64,000 bases of DNA, taken from Pseudomonas bubulae. GTDB lineage: Bacteria; Pseudomonadota; Gammaproteobacteria; Pseudomonadales; Pseudomonadaceae. The notes under the pieces were generated by a model. It did not search any database. It saw nothing but the letters and a program-made list of their open reading frames with translations, and was not told the origin of the DNA. Within the stretch, counting starts at the first letter, position 1. Each line of letters begins with the position of its first letter. The position numbers and the translations under genes were made by a program. Where the stretch lies: assembly GCF_900618535.1 (NCBI RefSeq), contig NZ_UYJA01000003.1:62001-126000 (forward strand). Reading direction: 5' to 3'. Shown one piece after another: positions 1 through 10,143 of the stretch.

Positions 1-818
1 GTGTTAGTCACCACCAGCTCATCCAGCATGGAATTTTCGATATTCTCGATTGCCCGACCCGACAGCACAGGGTGTGTGCAGTAGGCGAACACTTTGGAAG
101 CACCATGCTCTTTCAAGGCTTTAGCCGCGTGGCACAACGTGCCGGCGGTATCGACCATGTCATCAACCAGAATACAGGTACGCCCTTCGACATCACCGAT
201 GATATGCATCACTTCAGAGTGATTGGCTTTCTCACGGCGTTTGTCGATGATACCCAGATCGACGCCCAGGGATTTGGCAACAGCACGTGCACGCACGACG
301 CCGCCGATATCCGGGGACACAATCATAAGGTTCTCAAAGCGCTGATCTTCGATGTCATCCACCAAAACTGGGGAGCCATAGATGTTATCTACAGGAATAT
401 CGAAGAAACCCTGGATTTGGTCAGCATGCAAATCAACCGTGAGAACACGATCGATGCCGACTACGGTAAGCATGTCAGCAACAACTTTTGCGCTGATAGC
501 CACACGTGCGGAACGCGGACGGCGATCCTGACGGGCATAACCAAAGTAAGGAATAACAGCAGTAATACGAGTCGCTGAGGAGCGGCGGAAGGCATCAGCC
601 ATCACGACGAGTTCCATCAGGTTATCGTTGGTCGGAGCACAAGTCGGCTGAATGATGAAAACGTCTTTACCGCGGACATTTTCATTAATCTCAGCGGTAA
701 TTTCGCCGTCGGAAAACTTGCCGACAGAGATGTCACCGAGTGGGATATGCAGCTGACGTACGACACGCCGAGCCAGATCGGGGTTAGCGTTCCCCGTAAA
801 GACCATCATCTTGGACAC
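1..818 (-). CDS. prs: Ribose-phosphate pyrophosphokinase (PRPP synthase), C-terminus cut by window edge
   Basis: Makes 5-phosphoribosyl-1-pyrophosphate from ribose 5-phosphate and ATP, the precursor for purines, pyrimidines, histidine and NAD; cytosolic. About 272 residues are visible and roughly 40 C-terminal residues lie outside the window. The start is GTG at 818 (residues [18 protein letters not shown]). The PRPP-binding loop [13 protein letters not shown] is readable at about residues 213-225, and the sequence reaches [10 protein letters not shown] at the edge, all typical of bacterial Prs. An ATG three codons downstream (809) is the alternative start, but the GTG fits the family N-terminus. 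It lies downstream of tRNA-Gln and ispE on the same strand and may be read through from them. Its product feeds upp, hpt and hisG found elsewhere in this window. Confidence 0.95.
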   Translation of the reverse strand, partial: MSKMMVFTGNANPDLARRVVRQLHIPLGDISVGKFSDGEITAEINENVRGKDVFIIQPTCAPTNDNLMELVVMADAFRRSSATRITAVIPYFGYARQDRRPRSARVAISAKVVADMLTVVGIDRVLTVDLHADQIQGFFDIPVDNIYGSPVLVDDIEDQRFENLMIVSPDIGGVVRARAVAKSLGVDLGIIDKRREKANHSEVMHIIGDVEGRTCILVDDMVDTAGTLCHAAKALKEHGASKVFAYCTHPVLSGRAIENIENSMLDELVVTN

Positions 819-863
819 GCGCAGTACCTGAAGGCTGAGGGTAACCTGGATGAGTATAAGAAA

Positions 864-938
864 TGGCAGGGGCGGCTGGATTCGAACCAACGCATGGCAG
901 GATCAAAACCTGCTGCCTTACCGCTTGGCGACGCCCCT
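864..938 (-). tRNA. tRNA-Gln (anticodon TTG)
   Basis: Folds as a 75-nt tRNA including an encoded CCA end. The acceptor strands AGGGGCG (938-932) and CGCCCCT (874-868) pair perfectly, the discriminator base is G, and the anticodon loop reads TTTTGAT with anticodon TTG. The T-loop GGTTCGAATCC is intact. It sits between ispE and prs on the same strand, 37 bases after the ispE stop, and is probably cut out of a longer transcript. Confidence 0.96.
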
Positions 939-975
939 GTATCTGTTGCTACGAGTACCGTGTACCCGTTTCCTT

Positions 976-1836
976 TTACAAATTTTGCAGCTTGCGATGC
1001 AACATCGAAACGTTGCTTCCTTTTGCTACAAACCCTGTAAGGGTCTCTGTAAGAAGGTGCAGCACTTTATCAGCATCTGCTTCGTTTGGGAAGGCCCCAA
1101 ATATACAACTTCCAGTTCCAGTTAATTTTGCTTCGGTATATTTACCTAACAAATTCAAAGCGTTACGTACTTCTGGATAACGCTCCTTCACTACTGCTTC
1201 GCAGTCGTTTCGGCTGTTTCCCTTGGGAACGGGGCGCACTTTAATGGGCAAAGAGTCACGTGTCAACAACGGATCTGAAAATATTTCTGCAGTACTTACA
1301 GATACTTGCGGGACAAGCACCAGATACCAGGGTTCTTCTGGCTCGGCAGGCGTAAGAATTTCGCCGACACCTTCAGCAAATGCGGCGTGGCCACGAACGA
1401 AAACCGGGACGTCGGCCCCAAGAGTCAGGCCCAGCGCTGCCAGCCGGTCTTCATCCCAGGCCAGTTGCCAAAGATGGTTGAGCGCGAGCAGTGTTGTGGC
1501 GGCATTGGAACTGCCGCCACCGATGCCGCCGCCCATGGGCAACACTTTTTTGATCCAGATATCGATCCCCAGAGGGCAAGCGGATTGTGCCTGAAGCTTT
1601 TTTGCGGCCTTGACGATCAAATTGTCGTCATGAGCAACACCGGGGAATTCGGTGTGCAGGCAAATGACTCCGTCGTCACGCACGGCAAAGGTCATTTCAT
1701 CGCCGTAGTCGAGAAATTGAAACAGCGTTTGCAGTTCGTGATAGCCATCTTCGCGACGACCGAGAATGTGCAGCATCAGATTAAGCTTTGCCGGTGAGGG
1801 CAAAACCAGAGTGTTTCGATTCAGACGGTCTTGCAT
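976..1836 (-). CDS. ispE: 4-diphosphocytidyl-2-C-methyl-D-erythritol kinase
   Basis: Phosphorylates CDP-methylerythritol in the non-mevalonate (MEP) isoprenoid pathway; a cytosolic GHMP-family kinase. At 286 residues it has the normal family length. The N-terminal PSPAKLNL motif contains Lys17, the glycine-rich ATP loop [15 protein letters not shown] is at residues 100-114, and LGADVPVF carries the catalytic Asp. I chose the ATG at 1836 because the family begins just before [10 protein letters not shown]; the open frame upstream reads backwards into lolB and is spurious. The start is 1 bp after the lolB stop, so the two are translationally close, and tRNA-Gln follows downstream. Confidence 0.96.
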   Translation of the reverse strand: MQDRLNRNTLVLPSPAKLNLMLHILGRREDGYHELQTLFQFLDYGDEMTFAVRDDGVICLHTEFPGVAHDDNLIVKAAKKLQAQSACPLGIDIWIKKVLPMGGGIGGGSSNAATTLLALNHLWQLAWDEDRLAALGLTLGADVPVFVRGHAAFAEGVGEILTPAEPEEPWYLVLVPQVSVSTAEIFSDPLLTRDSLPIKVRPVPKGNSRNDCEAVVKERYPEVRNALNLLGKYTEAKLTGTGSCIFGAFPNEADADKVLHLLTETLTGFVAKGSNVSMLHRKLQNL

Positions 1837-1837
1837 C

Positions 1838-2464
1838 TTATTGACCCAACAAGCGAGGTTGCCAATCTTTAACCACGAGCGTGACATCCAGATCCGGGCC
1901 GTGGAGCTTGACCCGCTCAGGCAGCCAGAAGCCGTTTTGCTCGACATAGCTCAAATATTCGATTTTCCAGCCGTCCTGTTCCAGGTTGGCCAGGCGGCTG
2001 TCAGCATTCAATGTTACCCGGCTTTTGCTGCCGGGCGCAGGCAAGCCGCGTACCCACCAGACCAGATGTGACACTGGCAGGCTCCAGCCCAATTGTTCGC
2101 CCAAAAGCGCTTCAGGGGTCGGTGCTTCATAGCGGCCCTGATTGGCCACTTCCAGAAGCACGCTGCCCGGGCGCCCGGTCAGGCGAGCGGCTCCGCGGCC
2201 CAGCGGACCGGAAAGGCGTATGTCGTAATAGTCCTGGCGCTGCAGCCAGAACAGCGTGGCGCTGCCCGATTCTTTAGGGGCGCGAATGCCGACTTTGCCG
2301 CTGATTTGCCAGCCGTCGAGCCGGGTCAATTGCTGTTTGTGGGCTGACCACAGGGCAGGGCTGCCGTGGCCTTCTACGGATTCGCGGGCGCCGAAGCCCG
2401 CGCAACCGGCGAGCACGGCAATCAGGCTGAAAACCACGAGATGGCGCAAGTGACGATAAAACAT
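1838..2464 (-). CDS. lolB: Outer-membrane lipoprotein receptor LolB
   Basis: Accepts lipoproteins from periplasmic LolA and inserts them into the inner leaflet of the outer membrane. The 208-residue protein has a short hydrophobic signal ending in the lipobox LAGC with the lipidated Cys at 21. It then shows the family's [13 protein letters not shown] strand and a half-barrel-like repeat of beta strands. Length is normal for LolB. It lies in the Pseudomonas order TPR lipoprotein–lolB–ispE, 3 bp after the upstream gene and 1 bp before ispE, so it is in one operon with them. Family membership rests on the lipobox, the length and this conserved neighbourhood. Confidence 0.93.
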   Translation of the reverse strand: MFYRHLRHLVVFSLIAVLAGCAGFGARESVEGHGSPALWSAHKQQLTRLDGWQISGKVGIRAPKESGSATLFWLQRQDYYDIRLSGPLGRGAARLTGRPGSVLLEVANQGRYEAPTPEALLGEQLGWSLPVSHLVWWVRGLPAPGSKSRVTLNADSRLANLEQDGWKIEYLSYVEQNGFWLPERVKLHGPDLDVTLVVKDWQPRLLGQ

Positions 2465-2467
2465 GAG

Positions 2468-4192
2468 TTAAAGAGTCTCTGATCCGGTCAGGCGCAAAAT
2501 GGTTTTGCGCAGAATAGGGCTGTCAGGATTTTCTTTAAGAAAAGTGCCCCAGATTTTTTTCGCTTCACGCTGCTTGCCATTGGCCCACAGCACTTCGCCC
2601 AGATGAGCGGCTACTTCCTGATCAGGGAAACGCTCCAGTGCCTGGCGCAGCAAGCGTTCGGCCTCATCCAGATTGCCAAGGCGATAATTCACCCAGCCCA
2701 GGCTGTCGAGCACAGCAGGGTCGTCCGGGTTCAGATCATAGGCTTGCTGGATCAGCGCCTTGGCTTCCGTGTAGCGAGTGGTTCGATCCGAAAGCGTATA
2801 GCCCAGGGCGTTCAATGCCATGGCGTTGTCAGGTTCACGCTTGATGATGGCGCGTAAATCCCGCTCCATCTGATCTAGATCGTTACGTTTCTCGGCCAGC
2901 ATGGCGCGTGAATACAGCAGGTTGAGATCGTCCGGGTATTGCTTGAGTGCTTGTTGCAGCGTGTTCCAGGCGCGATCGGTCTGGTTGTTCGCCGCCAGGG
3001 TTTCGGCTTCTATCAAGTACAGCTGGATGGCGTAGTCGGGCTGTGCACCACGGGCCGAGGCCAGTTTTTTCGAGGCTTCGGCGCCGCGACCATGGCTGAT
3101 CAGGATGTCCGCCTGGCGCAGTTGTGCGGGCAGGTATTCGCTGCCGGGACCTACCAATGCGTACTCAACCAGTGCGCCCTCGGGATCATTGCGTTCTTCG
3201 GCGATGCGGCCCAGGTTCAGATGCGCCGAGTCGACATGGCTGTCGCGCTCGATCAGCTCTTGCAGATAGCCTTCGGCTTCGTCCCAGGATTTGCCTTCCA
3301 GGCAAACCAGTGCCAGCGAGAATCGCAGCTCATCGTCTTCGGGGTATTGCTCCACCAGGCTGGCAAACTGCACTTTTGCCTCGGTCATGCGGTTCTGCTC
3401 GACCAGGGTGCGCGCATAGGTCAGGCCCAGGCGCTTGTCATCGGGGTACTGGCTGACGCTTTTTTTCAGCAGGGGCAACGCTTCATCGCCGCGGTTGAGG
3501 CTTTGCAACAAACGGGCGCGCAACAGAATCGGGGCGACTTCGCCGTTTTGCGGCGGGTTCTTTTCCAGTAGCTTCAGCGCGCCTTCGGCATCACCGTCCT
3601 GTTGCATCAACAAGGCCTTGCCGAAAATCAGCTGACCGTTGTCCGGGTGCTTGGCCAGCAGGCTGTCAAAACTTTTTTGCAGACCTGCCCGGGTATCTGC
3701 ATCGGTTTCTATGGCCGCCAGGGCCAGGAAATCGAAGTGAGTATCACCCTTGGCCTGCAGGACTTTTTCCATGTAGACCAGGGATTCGTCATAGCGGCCG
3801 TTACGCGCCAGCTGAATGGCCGCAGCACGTTGCGCCTCGATATCGTCCGGGGCGTTTTTCACCCAGATCAGCGAGGTATCCAGTGCGGCCTGGTCGGCGC
3901 CCAGATACTCGGCGATACGGAAAGCGCGTTCGGAAACTCCCGGATCCTGCGTGTTGATCGCTTGCGTCACGTAGTTATCGAGGGCGATATCCAGACGATT
4001 GCGCTGGCCGGCCAGCTCGGCGCTCAACAGGCTGTACAGCGTGTCTTCGCTGAACGAACTGTAGACCGTGGGTTTTTCCGGGGTGGAGGAAACGTCTTCT
4101 GCCGCGGATGAGTCATCCGGGGACGTGGGGGCCAGAGCCTGGCAGCCACTGAGAAGGACGAGAGCGAGGAGCAACGCGGAGGATCTATTCAT
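2468..4192 (-). CDS. TPR-repeat outer-membrane-type lipoprotein
   Basis: A 574-residue protein starting with a signal that ends in the lipobox LLSGC (Cys17), followed by an acidic/serine-rich linker and then many 34-residue tetratricopeptide repeats. Clear TPR signatures with the pattern ALNALGY and AVLDSLGWVNYRLGN occur near the C-terminus. Such proteins act as periplasmic scaffolds; the partner here is unknown. I use ATG 4192 because the upstream 35 residues of the open frame are not signal-like. It heads the lolB–ispE operon and is divergent from hemA across a 201-bp gap that must hold both promoters. The gene pair TPR lipoprotein/lolB is conserved in Pseudomonas, which suggests a role in envelope biogenesis, but no specific function can be read from sequence. 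Confidence 0.85.
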   Translation of the reverse strand: MNRSSALLLALVLLSGCQALAPTSPDDSSAAEDVSSTPEKPTVYSSFSEDTLYSLLSAELAGQRNRLDIALDNYVTQAINTQDPGVSERAFRIAEYLGADQAALDTSLIWVKNAPDDIEAQRAAAIQLARNGRYDESLVYMEKVLQAKGDTHFDFLALAAIETDADTRAGLQKSFDSLLAKHPDNGQLIFGKALLMQQDGDAEGALKLLEKNPPQNGEVAPILLRARLLQSLNRGDEALPLLKKSVSQYPDDKRLGLTYARTLVEQNRMTEAKVQFASLVEQYPEDDELRFSLALVCLEGKSWDEAEGYLQELIERDSHVDSAHLNLGRIAEERNDPEGALVEYALVGPGSEYLPAQLRQADILISHGRGAEASKKLASARGAQPDYAIQLYLIEAETLAANNQTDRAWNTLQQALKQYPDDLNLLYSRAMLAEKRNDLDQMERDLRAIIKREPDNAMALNALGYTLSDRTTRYTEAKALIQQAYDLNPDDPAVLDSLGWVNYRLGNLDEAERLLRQALERFPDQEVAAHLGEVLWANGKQREAKKIWGTFLKENPDSPILRKTILRLTGSETL

Positions 4193-4393
4193 ATAAGAGA
4201 TGGGCGACTTACCTGCGGTCTGGGCATCATGACACATGCAATGGTGCAAACCATAACAAGTGCGACTATCGATATCCGGGGCTGATGATGTGTTCAACAG
4301 ACGTTAACTATAGAGACAATAGTCAGCAATGGTTGTTCTGAATCTGGCGAAGTAGGACAATTGTCGGCTTCTTGTCATCATCAGCGATCTTGA

Positions 4394-5677
4394 ATGGCCT
4401 TCCTCGCACTCGGTATTAACCACAAGACTGCTTCAGTAGACGTCCGCGAGCGCGTGGCTTTTACTCCGGAGCAGTTGGTTGAGGCCTTGCAGCAGCTCTG
4501 CCGCCTAACCGACAGTCGCGAAGCTGCGATCCTCTCCACCTGCAATCGCAGCGAGCTCTATATAGAGCAGGACCACCTTTCGGCAGACCGTGTGCTGCAA
4601 TGGCTGGCGGACTATCATGACCTGAGCCTCGATGAACTGCGTGCCTGCGCCTATATCCATGAAGACGACGCAGCCGTTCGTCACATGATGCGCGTGGCTT
4701 CAGGCCTGGATTCGCTGGTGTTGGGCGAACCGCAGATTCTCGGCCAGATGAAGTCTGCCTATGCCGTGGCGCGTGAGGCGGGCACGGTCGGGCCGTTGTT
4801 GGGGCGCTTGTTCCAGGCCACGTTCAACTCGGCCAAACAGGTGCGCACCGACACCGCCATCGGTGAAAACCCGGTTTCGGTGGCCTTTGCCGCGGTGAGC
4901 CTGGCCAAGCAGATCTTCAGCGATCTGCAGCGCAGCCAGGCCTTGCTGATCGGTGCGGGCGAGACGATTACCCTTGTCGCCCGCCACCTGCATGACCTGG
5001 GAGTAAAGCGTATCGTGGTGGCCAACCGTACCCTGGAACGCGCCAGTACCTTGGCTGAGCAGTTTGGCGCCCACGCGGTACTGCTGTCGGATATTCCCCA
5101 GGAGCTGGTCCACAGCGACATCGTGATCAGCTCCACGGCCAGCCAATTGCCGATTTTGGGCAAGGGCGCGGTCGAAAGCGCCCTGAAGCTGCGCAAGCAC
5201 AAACCGATCTTTATGGTCGATATTGCCGTTCCCCGGGATATCGAGCCTGAAGTCGGTGAGCTGGACGACGTGTACCTCTATACCGTCGACGACTTGCACG
5301 AAGTGGTTGCCGAAAACCTCAAGAGCCGTCAGGGCGCGGCCCAGGCGGCAGAAGAGCTGGTGAGCATAGGCGCTGACGATTTTATGGTGCGCCTGCGTGA
5401 ACTGGCGGCTGTGGATGTGCTCAAGGCCTACCGCCAGCAAAGCGAACGCCTGCGTGACGAAGAGCTGCAAAAGGCCCAGCGCATGCTCGCCAACGGCAGC
5501 AATCCGGAAGATGTGCTGGTACAACTGGCGCGCGGGCTGACCAACAAATTGCTTCATGCCCCCAGCGTACAACTGAAAAAACTTTCCGCCGAAGGCCGCC
5601 TCGATGCGCTGGCCATGGCCCAAGAACTTTTTGCCCTCGGTGAGGGCTCATCGCATAGCTCTGCGGATAAAAAATAG
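4394..5677 (+). CDS. hemA: Glutamyl-tRNA reductase
   Basis: First committed enzyme of C5-type tetrapyrrole synthesis: reduces glutamyl-tRNA(Glu) with NADPH to glutamate-1-semialdehyde. The 427-residue protein has the start [15 protein letters not shown], the catalytic Cys50 in [11 protein letters not shown], the GEPQILGQ motif near residue 115, an NADPH-binding segment [13 protein letters not shown] around 184-196, and a C-terminal helical dimerisation domain. Length is normal. It begins a plus-strand run with prfA 2 bp downstream, as in enteric bacteria. A 10-bp palindrome GACAATTGTC lies at 4356-4365 upstream; I could not assign it. The end product of this pathway is made by HemH at 20.5 kb. 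Confidence 0.97.
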   Translation: MAFLALGINHKTASVDVRERVAFTPEQLVEALQQLCRLTDSREAAILSTCNRSELYIEQDHLSADRVLQWLADYHDLSLDELRACAYIHEDDAAVRHMMRVASGLDSLVLGEPQILGQMKSAYAVAREAGTVGPLLGRLFQATFNSAKQVRTDTAIGENPVSVAFAAVSLAKQIFSDLQRSQALLIGAGETITLVARHLHDLGVKRIVVANRTLERASTLAEQFGAHAVLLSDIPQELVHSDIVISSTASQLPILGKGAVESALKLRKHKPIFMVDIAVPRDIEPEVGELDDVYLYTVDDLHEVVAENLKSRQGAAQAAEELVSIGADDFMVRLRELAAVDVLKAYRQQSERLRDEELQKAQRMLANGSNPEDVLVQLARGLTNKLLHAPSVQLKKLSAEGRLDALAMAQELFALGEGSSHSSADKK

Positions 5678-5679
5678 TA

Positions 5680-6762
5680 ATGAAAGCGTCACTGCTTAAT
5701 AAACTGGACATCCTCCAGGACCGTTTTGAAGAACTGACCGCATTGCTTGGCGATGGCGAAGTCATTTCCGATCAAACCAAATTCCGCGCCTATTCCAAGG
5801 AATACTCGGAAGTTGAACCCATTGTTGCCGCTTACGCGCAGTGGCTCAAAGTGCAGGCCGACCTTGAAGGCGCCCAGGCGTTGCTCAAGGACAACGACCC
5901 GGACATGCGCGAAATGGCAGTCGAGGAAGTTCGTGAAGCCAAAGAGCGATTGATCGAACTGGAAAAAGACCTGCAACGCATGCTGCTGCCCAAGGATCCG
6001 AATGACGGGCGCAACGTGTTTCTGGAAATTCGCGCCGGCACCGGTGGCGATGAAGCGGCGATTTTTGCCGGTGATCTGTTTCGCATGTACTCGCGCTACG
6101 CCGAGCGCCGTGGCTGGCGGGTTGAAATCCTGTCCGAAAGCATCGGCGAGCATGGTGGCTATAAAGAAGTCATTGCCCGTGTCGAAGGTGAGAATGTTTA
6201 CGCCAAGCTGAAGTTCGAGTCCGGTGTACACCGCGTGCAGCGTGTACCTGCAACCGAATCCCAGGGTCGTATCCATACCTCGGCCTGTACCGTGGCGGTG
6301 CTGCCAGAGCCCGATGAGCAGGAAGCCATCGAGATCAACCCGGCCGATTTGCGTGTGGATACCTACCGTTCCTCCGGAGCCGGTGGCCAGCACGTCAACA
6401 AGACCGACTCGGCCATCCGCATTACTCACTTGCCCTCGGGCATTGTGGTGGAGTGTCAGGAAGAGCGTTCCCAGCATAAAAACCGGGCGCGGGCGATGTC
6501 CTGGCTCTCGGCCAAATTGAATGACCAGCAAACCAGCGCCGCGGCCAATGCCATTGCCAGCGAGCGCAAGTCGCTGGTGGGCTCGGGGGATCGTTCCGAG
6601 CGCATCCGCACTTACAATTTCGCGCAGGGGCGAGTGACTGACCATCGTGTCAACCTGACCCTGTATTCCCTGGATGACGTACTGGCTGGCGGCGTTGATG
6701 CCGTTATCGAGCCTTTATTGGCGGAGTTTCAGGCTGATCAACTGACAGCCCTGGGTGAATAA
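5680..6762 (+). CDS. prfA: Peptide chain release factor 1
   Basis: Recognises UAA and UAG stop codons and triggers peptide release on the ribosome. The 360-residue length is standard. The codon-recognition tripeptide PAT is at residues 190-192 and the catalytic GGQ at 235-237 within [12 protein letters not shown]. The Gln237 is the site methylated by PrmC, whose gene follows immediately: prfA ends at 6762 and prmC starts at 6763. The hemA–prfA–prmC order is common in gammaproteobacteria. Confidence 0.98.
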   Translation: MKASLLNKLDILQDRFEELTALLGDGEVISDQTKFRAYSKEYSEVEPIVAAYAQWLKVQADLEGAQALLKDNDPDMREMAVEEVREAKERLIELEKDLQRMLLPKDPNDGRNVFLEIRAGTGGDEAAIFAGDLFRMYSRYAERRGWRVEILSESIGEHGGYKEVIARVEGENVYAKLKFESGVHRVQRVPATESQGRIHTSACTVAVLPEPDEQEAIEINPADLRVDTYRSSGAGGQHVNKTDSAIRITHLPSGIVVECQEERSQHKNRARAMSWLSAKLNDQQTSAAANAIASERKSLVGSGDRSERIRTYNFAQGRVTDHRVNLTLYSLDDVLAGGVDAVIEPLLAEFQADQLTALGE

Positions 6763-7593
6763 ATGACTATTATTGCCAGCTTGTTGCGTGCTGCTGAACT
6801 GCCTGATTCACCTACGGCCCGTCTTGATGCGGAGCTGCTGCTGGCCGCTGCCCTGGGCAAGTCGCGCAGCTATCTGCACACATGGCCCGAAAAAATCGTC
6901 AGCAGCGAAGCCGCCTTGACCTTCGCCGAGTACTTGCTGCGCCGCCGTGCCGGTGAGCCGGTGGCCTATATTCTGGGGCAGCAGGGTTTCTGGAACCTTG
7001 ATCTGGAAGTGGCGCCGCATACGCTGATTCCGCGCCCGGACACCGAGTTGCTGGTGGAAACCGCGCTGGCCCTGCTGCCCGCAACCCCGGCCAAAGTGCT
7101 GGACCTGGGCACTGGCAGCGGTGCAATCGCCCTGGCTTTGGCCAGTGAACGTGCCGCCTGGCACGTCACGGCAGTTGACCGCGTGCTTGAGGCCGTGGCT
7201 CTGGCCGAGCGCAATCGCCAGCGTTTGCAGCTCGACAACGTCAATGTGTTTACCAGCCATTGGTTCAGCGCGCTGGACGACCAGCGTTTTGACCTGATTA
7301 TCAGCAACCCGCCCTATATTGCTGCCGGTGATGTTCACCTGGCGCAAGGCGATGTGCGTTTCGAACCTGAAAGCGCTCTGGTTGCCGGTGCCGATGGCCT
7401 GGACGATATCCGCCAGATCATTACCGCTTCTGCGCAGCACTTGAATGCAGGTGGCTGGTTGATGCTGGAGCACGGTTACGATCAGGCTGCAGCTGTGCGC
7501 CAACTGTTGCAGGACGCAGGTTTTACCGAGGTTGAAAGCCGCACGGACCTGGGCGGCCACGAACGCATTACATTGGGCCGCCTGCCGTGCTGA
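6763..7593 (+). CDS. prmC: Release factor glutamine N5-methyltransferase
   Basis: Methylates the GGQ glutamine of release factors 1 and 2 using S-adenosylmethionine, raising termination efficiency. The 276-residue protein has an N-terminal helical domain, the SAM-binding loop DLGTGSGAIALALA at 114-127 and the substrate-binding NPPY at 182-185, both diagnostic. It begins directly after the prfA stop and its last 7 bases overlap the start of moeB, so the genes are translationally coupled. This placement next to its substrate's gene supports the call. Confidence 0.97.
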   Translation: MTIIASLLRAAELPDSPTARLDAELLLAAALGKSRSYLHTWPEKIVSSEAALTFAEYLLRRRAGEPVAYILGQQGFWNLDLEVAPHTLIPRPDTELLVETALALLPATPAKVLDLGTGSGAIALALASERAAWHVTAVDRVLEAVALAERNRQRLQLDNVNVFTSHWFSALDDQRFDLIISNPPYIAAGDVHLAQGDVRFEPESALVAGADGLDDIRQIITASAQHLNAGGWLMLEHGYDQAAAVRQLLQDAGFTEVESRTDLGGHERITLGRLPC

Positions 7594-8342
7594 CCGACGA
7601 GGAGCTGTTGCGCTATAGCCGACAGATCCTGTTGCAACAGGTTGATATCGATGGCCAGCTGAAGCTGAAAAACAGCCGTGTGCTAATTGTCGGGCTGGGT
7701 GGGCTGGGCTCGCCCGTCGCGCTGTACCTGGCCGCCGCCGGTGTCGGCGAGCTGCATCTGGCTGACTTTGACAGCGTTGACCTGACCAATCTGCAGCGTC
7801 AGATCATTCATGACACTGCCAATGTTGGCGAGAGCAAGGTGGACTCGGCGTTGCGCCGACTGCGCCTGATCAATCCGCATCTCAAGCTGGTTGCCCACCG
7901 CTCGGTGCTGGATGCCGATTCGCTGGCCGACGCCGTTGCCGCGGTGGATCTGGTGCTCGACTGCTGCGACAACTTTGCCACCCGTGAAGCGGTGAACAAG
8001 GCCTGTGTTGCGGCGCGCAAGCCGTTGGTCAGTGGCGCGGCGATTCGCCTTGAGGGGCAGCTGTCGGTGTTTGACTCGCGCCAGAGTGCCAGCCCTTGCT
8101 ATCACTGCCTGTACGGGCATGGCAGCGAAGAGGAGCTGACCTGCAGCGAAGCCGGCGTCATTGGTCCCCTGGTGGGGGTGATCGGCAGCTTGCAGGCCCT
8201 TGAAGCGCTCAAGGTGTTGGCCGGGTTTGGTGAGCCACTGGTGGGCCGGCTGTTGCTGGTCGATGCCTCGAGCACGCGTTTTCGCGAATTGCGGGTCAAG
8301 CGCGACCCGGCCTGCAGCGTATGCGGTACTGGCCATGAGTGA
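7587..8342 (+). CDS. moeB: Molybdopterin-synthase adenylyltransferase MoeB (ThiF/E1 family)
   Basis: Adenylates the C-terminal glycine of MoaD so that sulfur can be added for molybdopterin synthesis. The 251-residue E1-like protein has the nucleotide-binding GLGGLG at residues 36-41, the Arg/Asp-rich [14 protein letters not shown] motif after it, and two CxxC pairs (CYHC near 170 and CSVC near 244) that bind structural zinc. Length matches MoeB, with no rhodanese domain, so it is not MoeZ. A ThiF role in thiamine synthesis is the alternative; the Pseudomonas position between prmC and murI favours MoeB. Its end overlaps murI by 8 bases. Confidence 0.92.
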   Translation: MLTDEELLRYSRQILLQQVDIDGQLKLKNSRVLIVGLGGLGSPVALYLAAAGVGELHLADFDSVDLTNLQRQIIHDTANVGESKVDSALRRLRLINPHLKLVAHRSVLDADSLADAVAAVDLVLDCCDNFATREAVNKACVAARKPLVSGAAIRLEGQLSVFDSRQSASPCYHCLYGHGSEEELTCSEAGVIGPLVGVIGSLQALEALKVLAGFGEPLVGRLLLVDASSTRFRELRVKRDPACSVCGTGHE

Positions 8343-9126
8343 GGCGCCGATTGGCGTTTTCGACTCCGGCGTCGGTGGCTTGTCGGTACTCAAGGAGATC
8401 CACGCGCTATTGCCCAACGAGTCGCTGCTATATGTGGCGGACTGCGGGCATATCCCCTATGGCGAAAAAAGCCCCGAATTCATTCGTCAGCGCTGCGCGG
8501 TAATGGCTGATTTTTTCCAGCAGCAAGGCGCCAAGGCGCTGGTGCTGGCCTGTAATACTGCAACGGTGGCTGCGGTGGCGGATTTGCGTCAGCGTTACCC
8601 GACCTGGCCCATGGTCGGTATGGAGCCAGCGGTCAAACCGGCGGCAGCGGCCACCCGCAGTGGTGTGGTAGGCGTACTCGCCACGACCGGCACATTGCAG
8701 AGCGCCAAATTTGCCGCCTTGCTCGATCGTTTTGCCAGCGATGTGCGGGTTGTCACTCAGCCATGCCCGGGCCTGGTGGAGCTGATCGAAACCGGCGACC
8801 TGCACAGCGATACCTTGCGTACTTTGTTGCGCGGTTATGTCGAACCGTTGCTGGCCGCGGGCTGTGACACCATTATTCTTGGCTGTACGCATTACCCCTT
8901 CCTCAAGCCTCTGCTAAGCCAGATGCTTCCTGGTTCGATTACCCTGATCGACACCGGTGCCGCCGTGGCGCGCCAGCTCAAGCGATTATTGGCTGAGCGC
9001 GGCTTGCTGGCAGCTGGCCCGCCTGCTGAAACGCAGTTCTGGACCAGCGCTTCTCCTGAACACTTAGGAAATATCCTGCCTGTGTTGTGGAATAAATCTG
9101 GCGTTGTGCGAAGCTTCGGTCTGTAA
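8335..9126 (+). CDS. murI: Glutamate racemase
   Basis: Interconverts L- and D-glutamate to supply D-Glu for peptidoglycan. The 263-residue protein has Asp10-Ser11 in [10 protein letters not shown], catalytic Cys73 in ACNTAT and catalytic Cys184 in GCTHYPFL, the two-cysteine pair that defines the family. I place the start at ATG 8335, inside the moeB end, because the longer open frame adds 45 residues with no homology to the family and overlaps moeB coding. It closes the hemA-to-murI run; a small hairpin overlaps its stop, and a larger one lies at 9138-9173. Confidence 0.97.
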   Translation: MSEAPIGVFDSGVGGLSVLKEIHALLPNESLLYVADCGHIPYGEKSPEFIRQRCAVMADFFQQQGAKALVLACNTATVAAVADLRQRYPTWPMVGMEPAVKPAAAATRSGVVGVLATTGTLQSAKFAALLDRFASDVRVVTQPCPGLVELIETGDLHSDTLRTLLRGYVEPLLAAGCDTIILGCTHYPFLKPLLSQMLPGSITLIDTGAAVARQLKRLLAERGLLAAGPPAETQFWTSASPEHLGNILPVLWNKSGVVRSFGL

Positions 9127-9137
9127 AAAAACAGAAC

Positions 9138-9173
9138 TTATGCTTCATGACACCTGCCTGATGAAGCGCATAA
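9138..9173 (+). terminator. Imperfect hairpin between murI and pagL
   Basis: TTATGCTTCAT (9138-9148) pairs with ATGAAGCGCATAA (9161-9173) leaving a two-base GC bulge and a 12-base loop. There is no T-tract, so this may be a weak terminator for the murI run or a structure in the pagL leader. The pairing is read directly; the role is inferred. Confidence 0.4.
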
Positions 9174-9208
9174 CCACTGACATGGGCATATGAAAATAGG
9201 ATTTTCTT

Positions 9209-9727
9209 ATGAAGCGACTTTTTTGTTTGGCTGCGCTTGCAGCCGCTGCACTGGGGCAAAGTTTTACTGCACAGGCTGCCGGGCTTGAATTTGCGGTGGG
9301 GCACACCAGCGAATCGACCATGACCTACCGTCTGGGCTTGAAATCTGATTGGGACAAAAGCTGGCTACAAAGTGATGTGGGGCGTCTGACCGGCTATTGG
9401 GATGGGGCTTATACCTACTGGGAAGGTGACAAGTCATCCGCGAGTAATAGCCTGTCGTTCTCGCCCGTGCTGGTGTACGAATTTGCCGGTGGAAGCGTAA
9501 AGCCCTATCTCGAAGCCGGGATCGGGGTGGCGTTGTTCTCGCACACTGAAGTGGAGGGCAACCGTCTGGGAACAGCTTTCCAGTTTGAAGACCGTTTGGG
9601 GTTTGGCCTGCGCTTTGCCGGTGGTCATGAGGTCGGCATACGTGCGACCCACTATTCCAATGCCGGGATCTCCAGCACCAATGACGGCGTAGAAAGTTAT
9701 GCGCTGCACTACACCATGCCGCTGTAG
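9209..9727 (+). CDS. pagL: Lipid A 3-O-deacylase (PagL family)
   Basis: Outer-membrane beta-barrel enzyme that removes the 3-position acyl chain of lipid A. The 172-residue precursor has a signal peptide ending at about AQAA (residue 24). The PagL catalytic triad is complete: His148 and Ser150 in HYS, and Glu162. After removing about 23 residues these fall at 125/127/139, one off from the mature numbering of P. aeruginosa PagL (126/128/140). Alternating hydrophobic strands and a terminal aromatic-rich strand fit an 8-strand barrel. An AGGA ribosome site precedes the ATG. It stands alone, convergent with the next gene. PagL is PhoP-activated in other species; I saw no clear PhoP box here. Confidence 0.88.
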   Translation: MKRLFCLAALAAAALGQSFTAQAAGLEFAVGHTSESTMTYRLGLKSDWDKSWLQSDVGRLTGYWDGAYTYWEGDKSSASNSLSFSPVLVYEFAGGSVKPYLEAGIGVALFSHTEVEGNRLGTAFQFEDRLGFGLRFAGGHEVGIRATHYSNAGISSTNDGVESYALHYTMPL

Positions 9728-9737
9728 GGGCAGGTAT

Positions 9738-10043
9738 TTAGCGATACGCCGTGGCAATGCCCTGGCGTTCATTGAGGCATTCGACTTCGCCCATTTCGAA
9801 CTCGCGGCAAATCAGTGGTCGAAGCTCATAGATGGTGCACATCATGGTGTTGCGGTCCAAAGCCGCACACCAACCATCATCCAGGCGCAGCATCACTTCG
9901 CCGCCCCAGTCATCCTCTGCAATAAAACGCTCGGGCACACCGGTATCGGTGATCAGCATCACTTCCAGCTGGCAGCAGCATGCCGCGCACGTTGAACAGG
10001 TAACGGCGGGTTCGGTAATTTCGGTCAGGGGGATGTTGGTCAT
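9738..10043 (-). CDS. YkgJ-family cysteine cluster protein (UPF0153-like)
   Basis: A 101-residue cytosolic protein rich in cysteine: Cys16, Cys19 and a CCC run at 22-24, then CAALD, MMC, LICREF and VEC motifs in the C-terminal half. This arrangement is that of the CxxCxxCC family (YkgJ), thought to bind zinc or an Fe-S cluster; its function is unknown. I start at ATG 10043 because the longer open frame runs back through the REP palindrome at 10144-10196, which is not coding. Its stop is 11 bp from the pagL stop, so the two genes converge. Confidence 0.8.
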   Translation of the reverse strand: MTNIPLTEITEPAVTCSTCAACCCQLEVMLITDTGVPERFIAEDDWGGEVMLRLDDGWCAALDRNTMMCTIYELRPLICREFEMGEVECLNERQGIATAYR

Positions 10044-10143
10044 AGGCGTGCAGTGTAAGGCAGTGCTGGCATCAGGTGTGAATGTGCTGATGAACGCAGA
10101 TGTATAACCCCCCGTAGATACTCTGTTGCCGGTCAACCCTCCC

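Noticed and set aside
4193..4393. Promoters for hemA and the TPR lipoprotein
   Set aside because: Both must lie here, and TATAGT and GACAAT boxes exist, but no -35/-10 pair was convincing enough to annotate.
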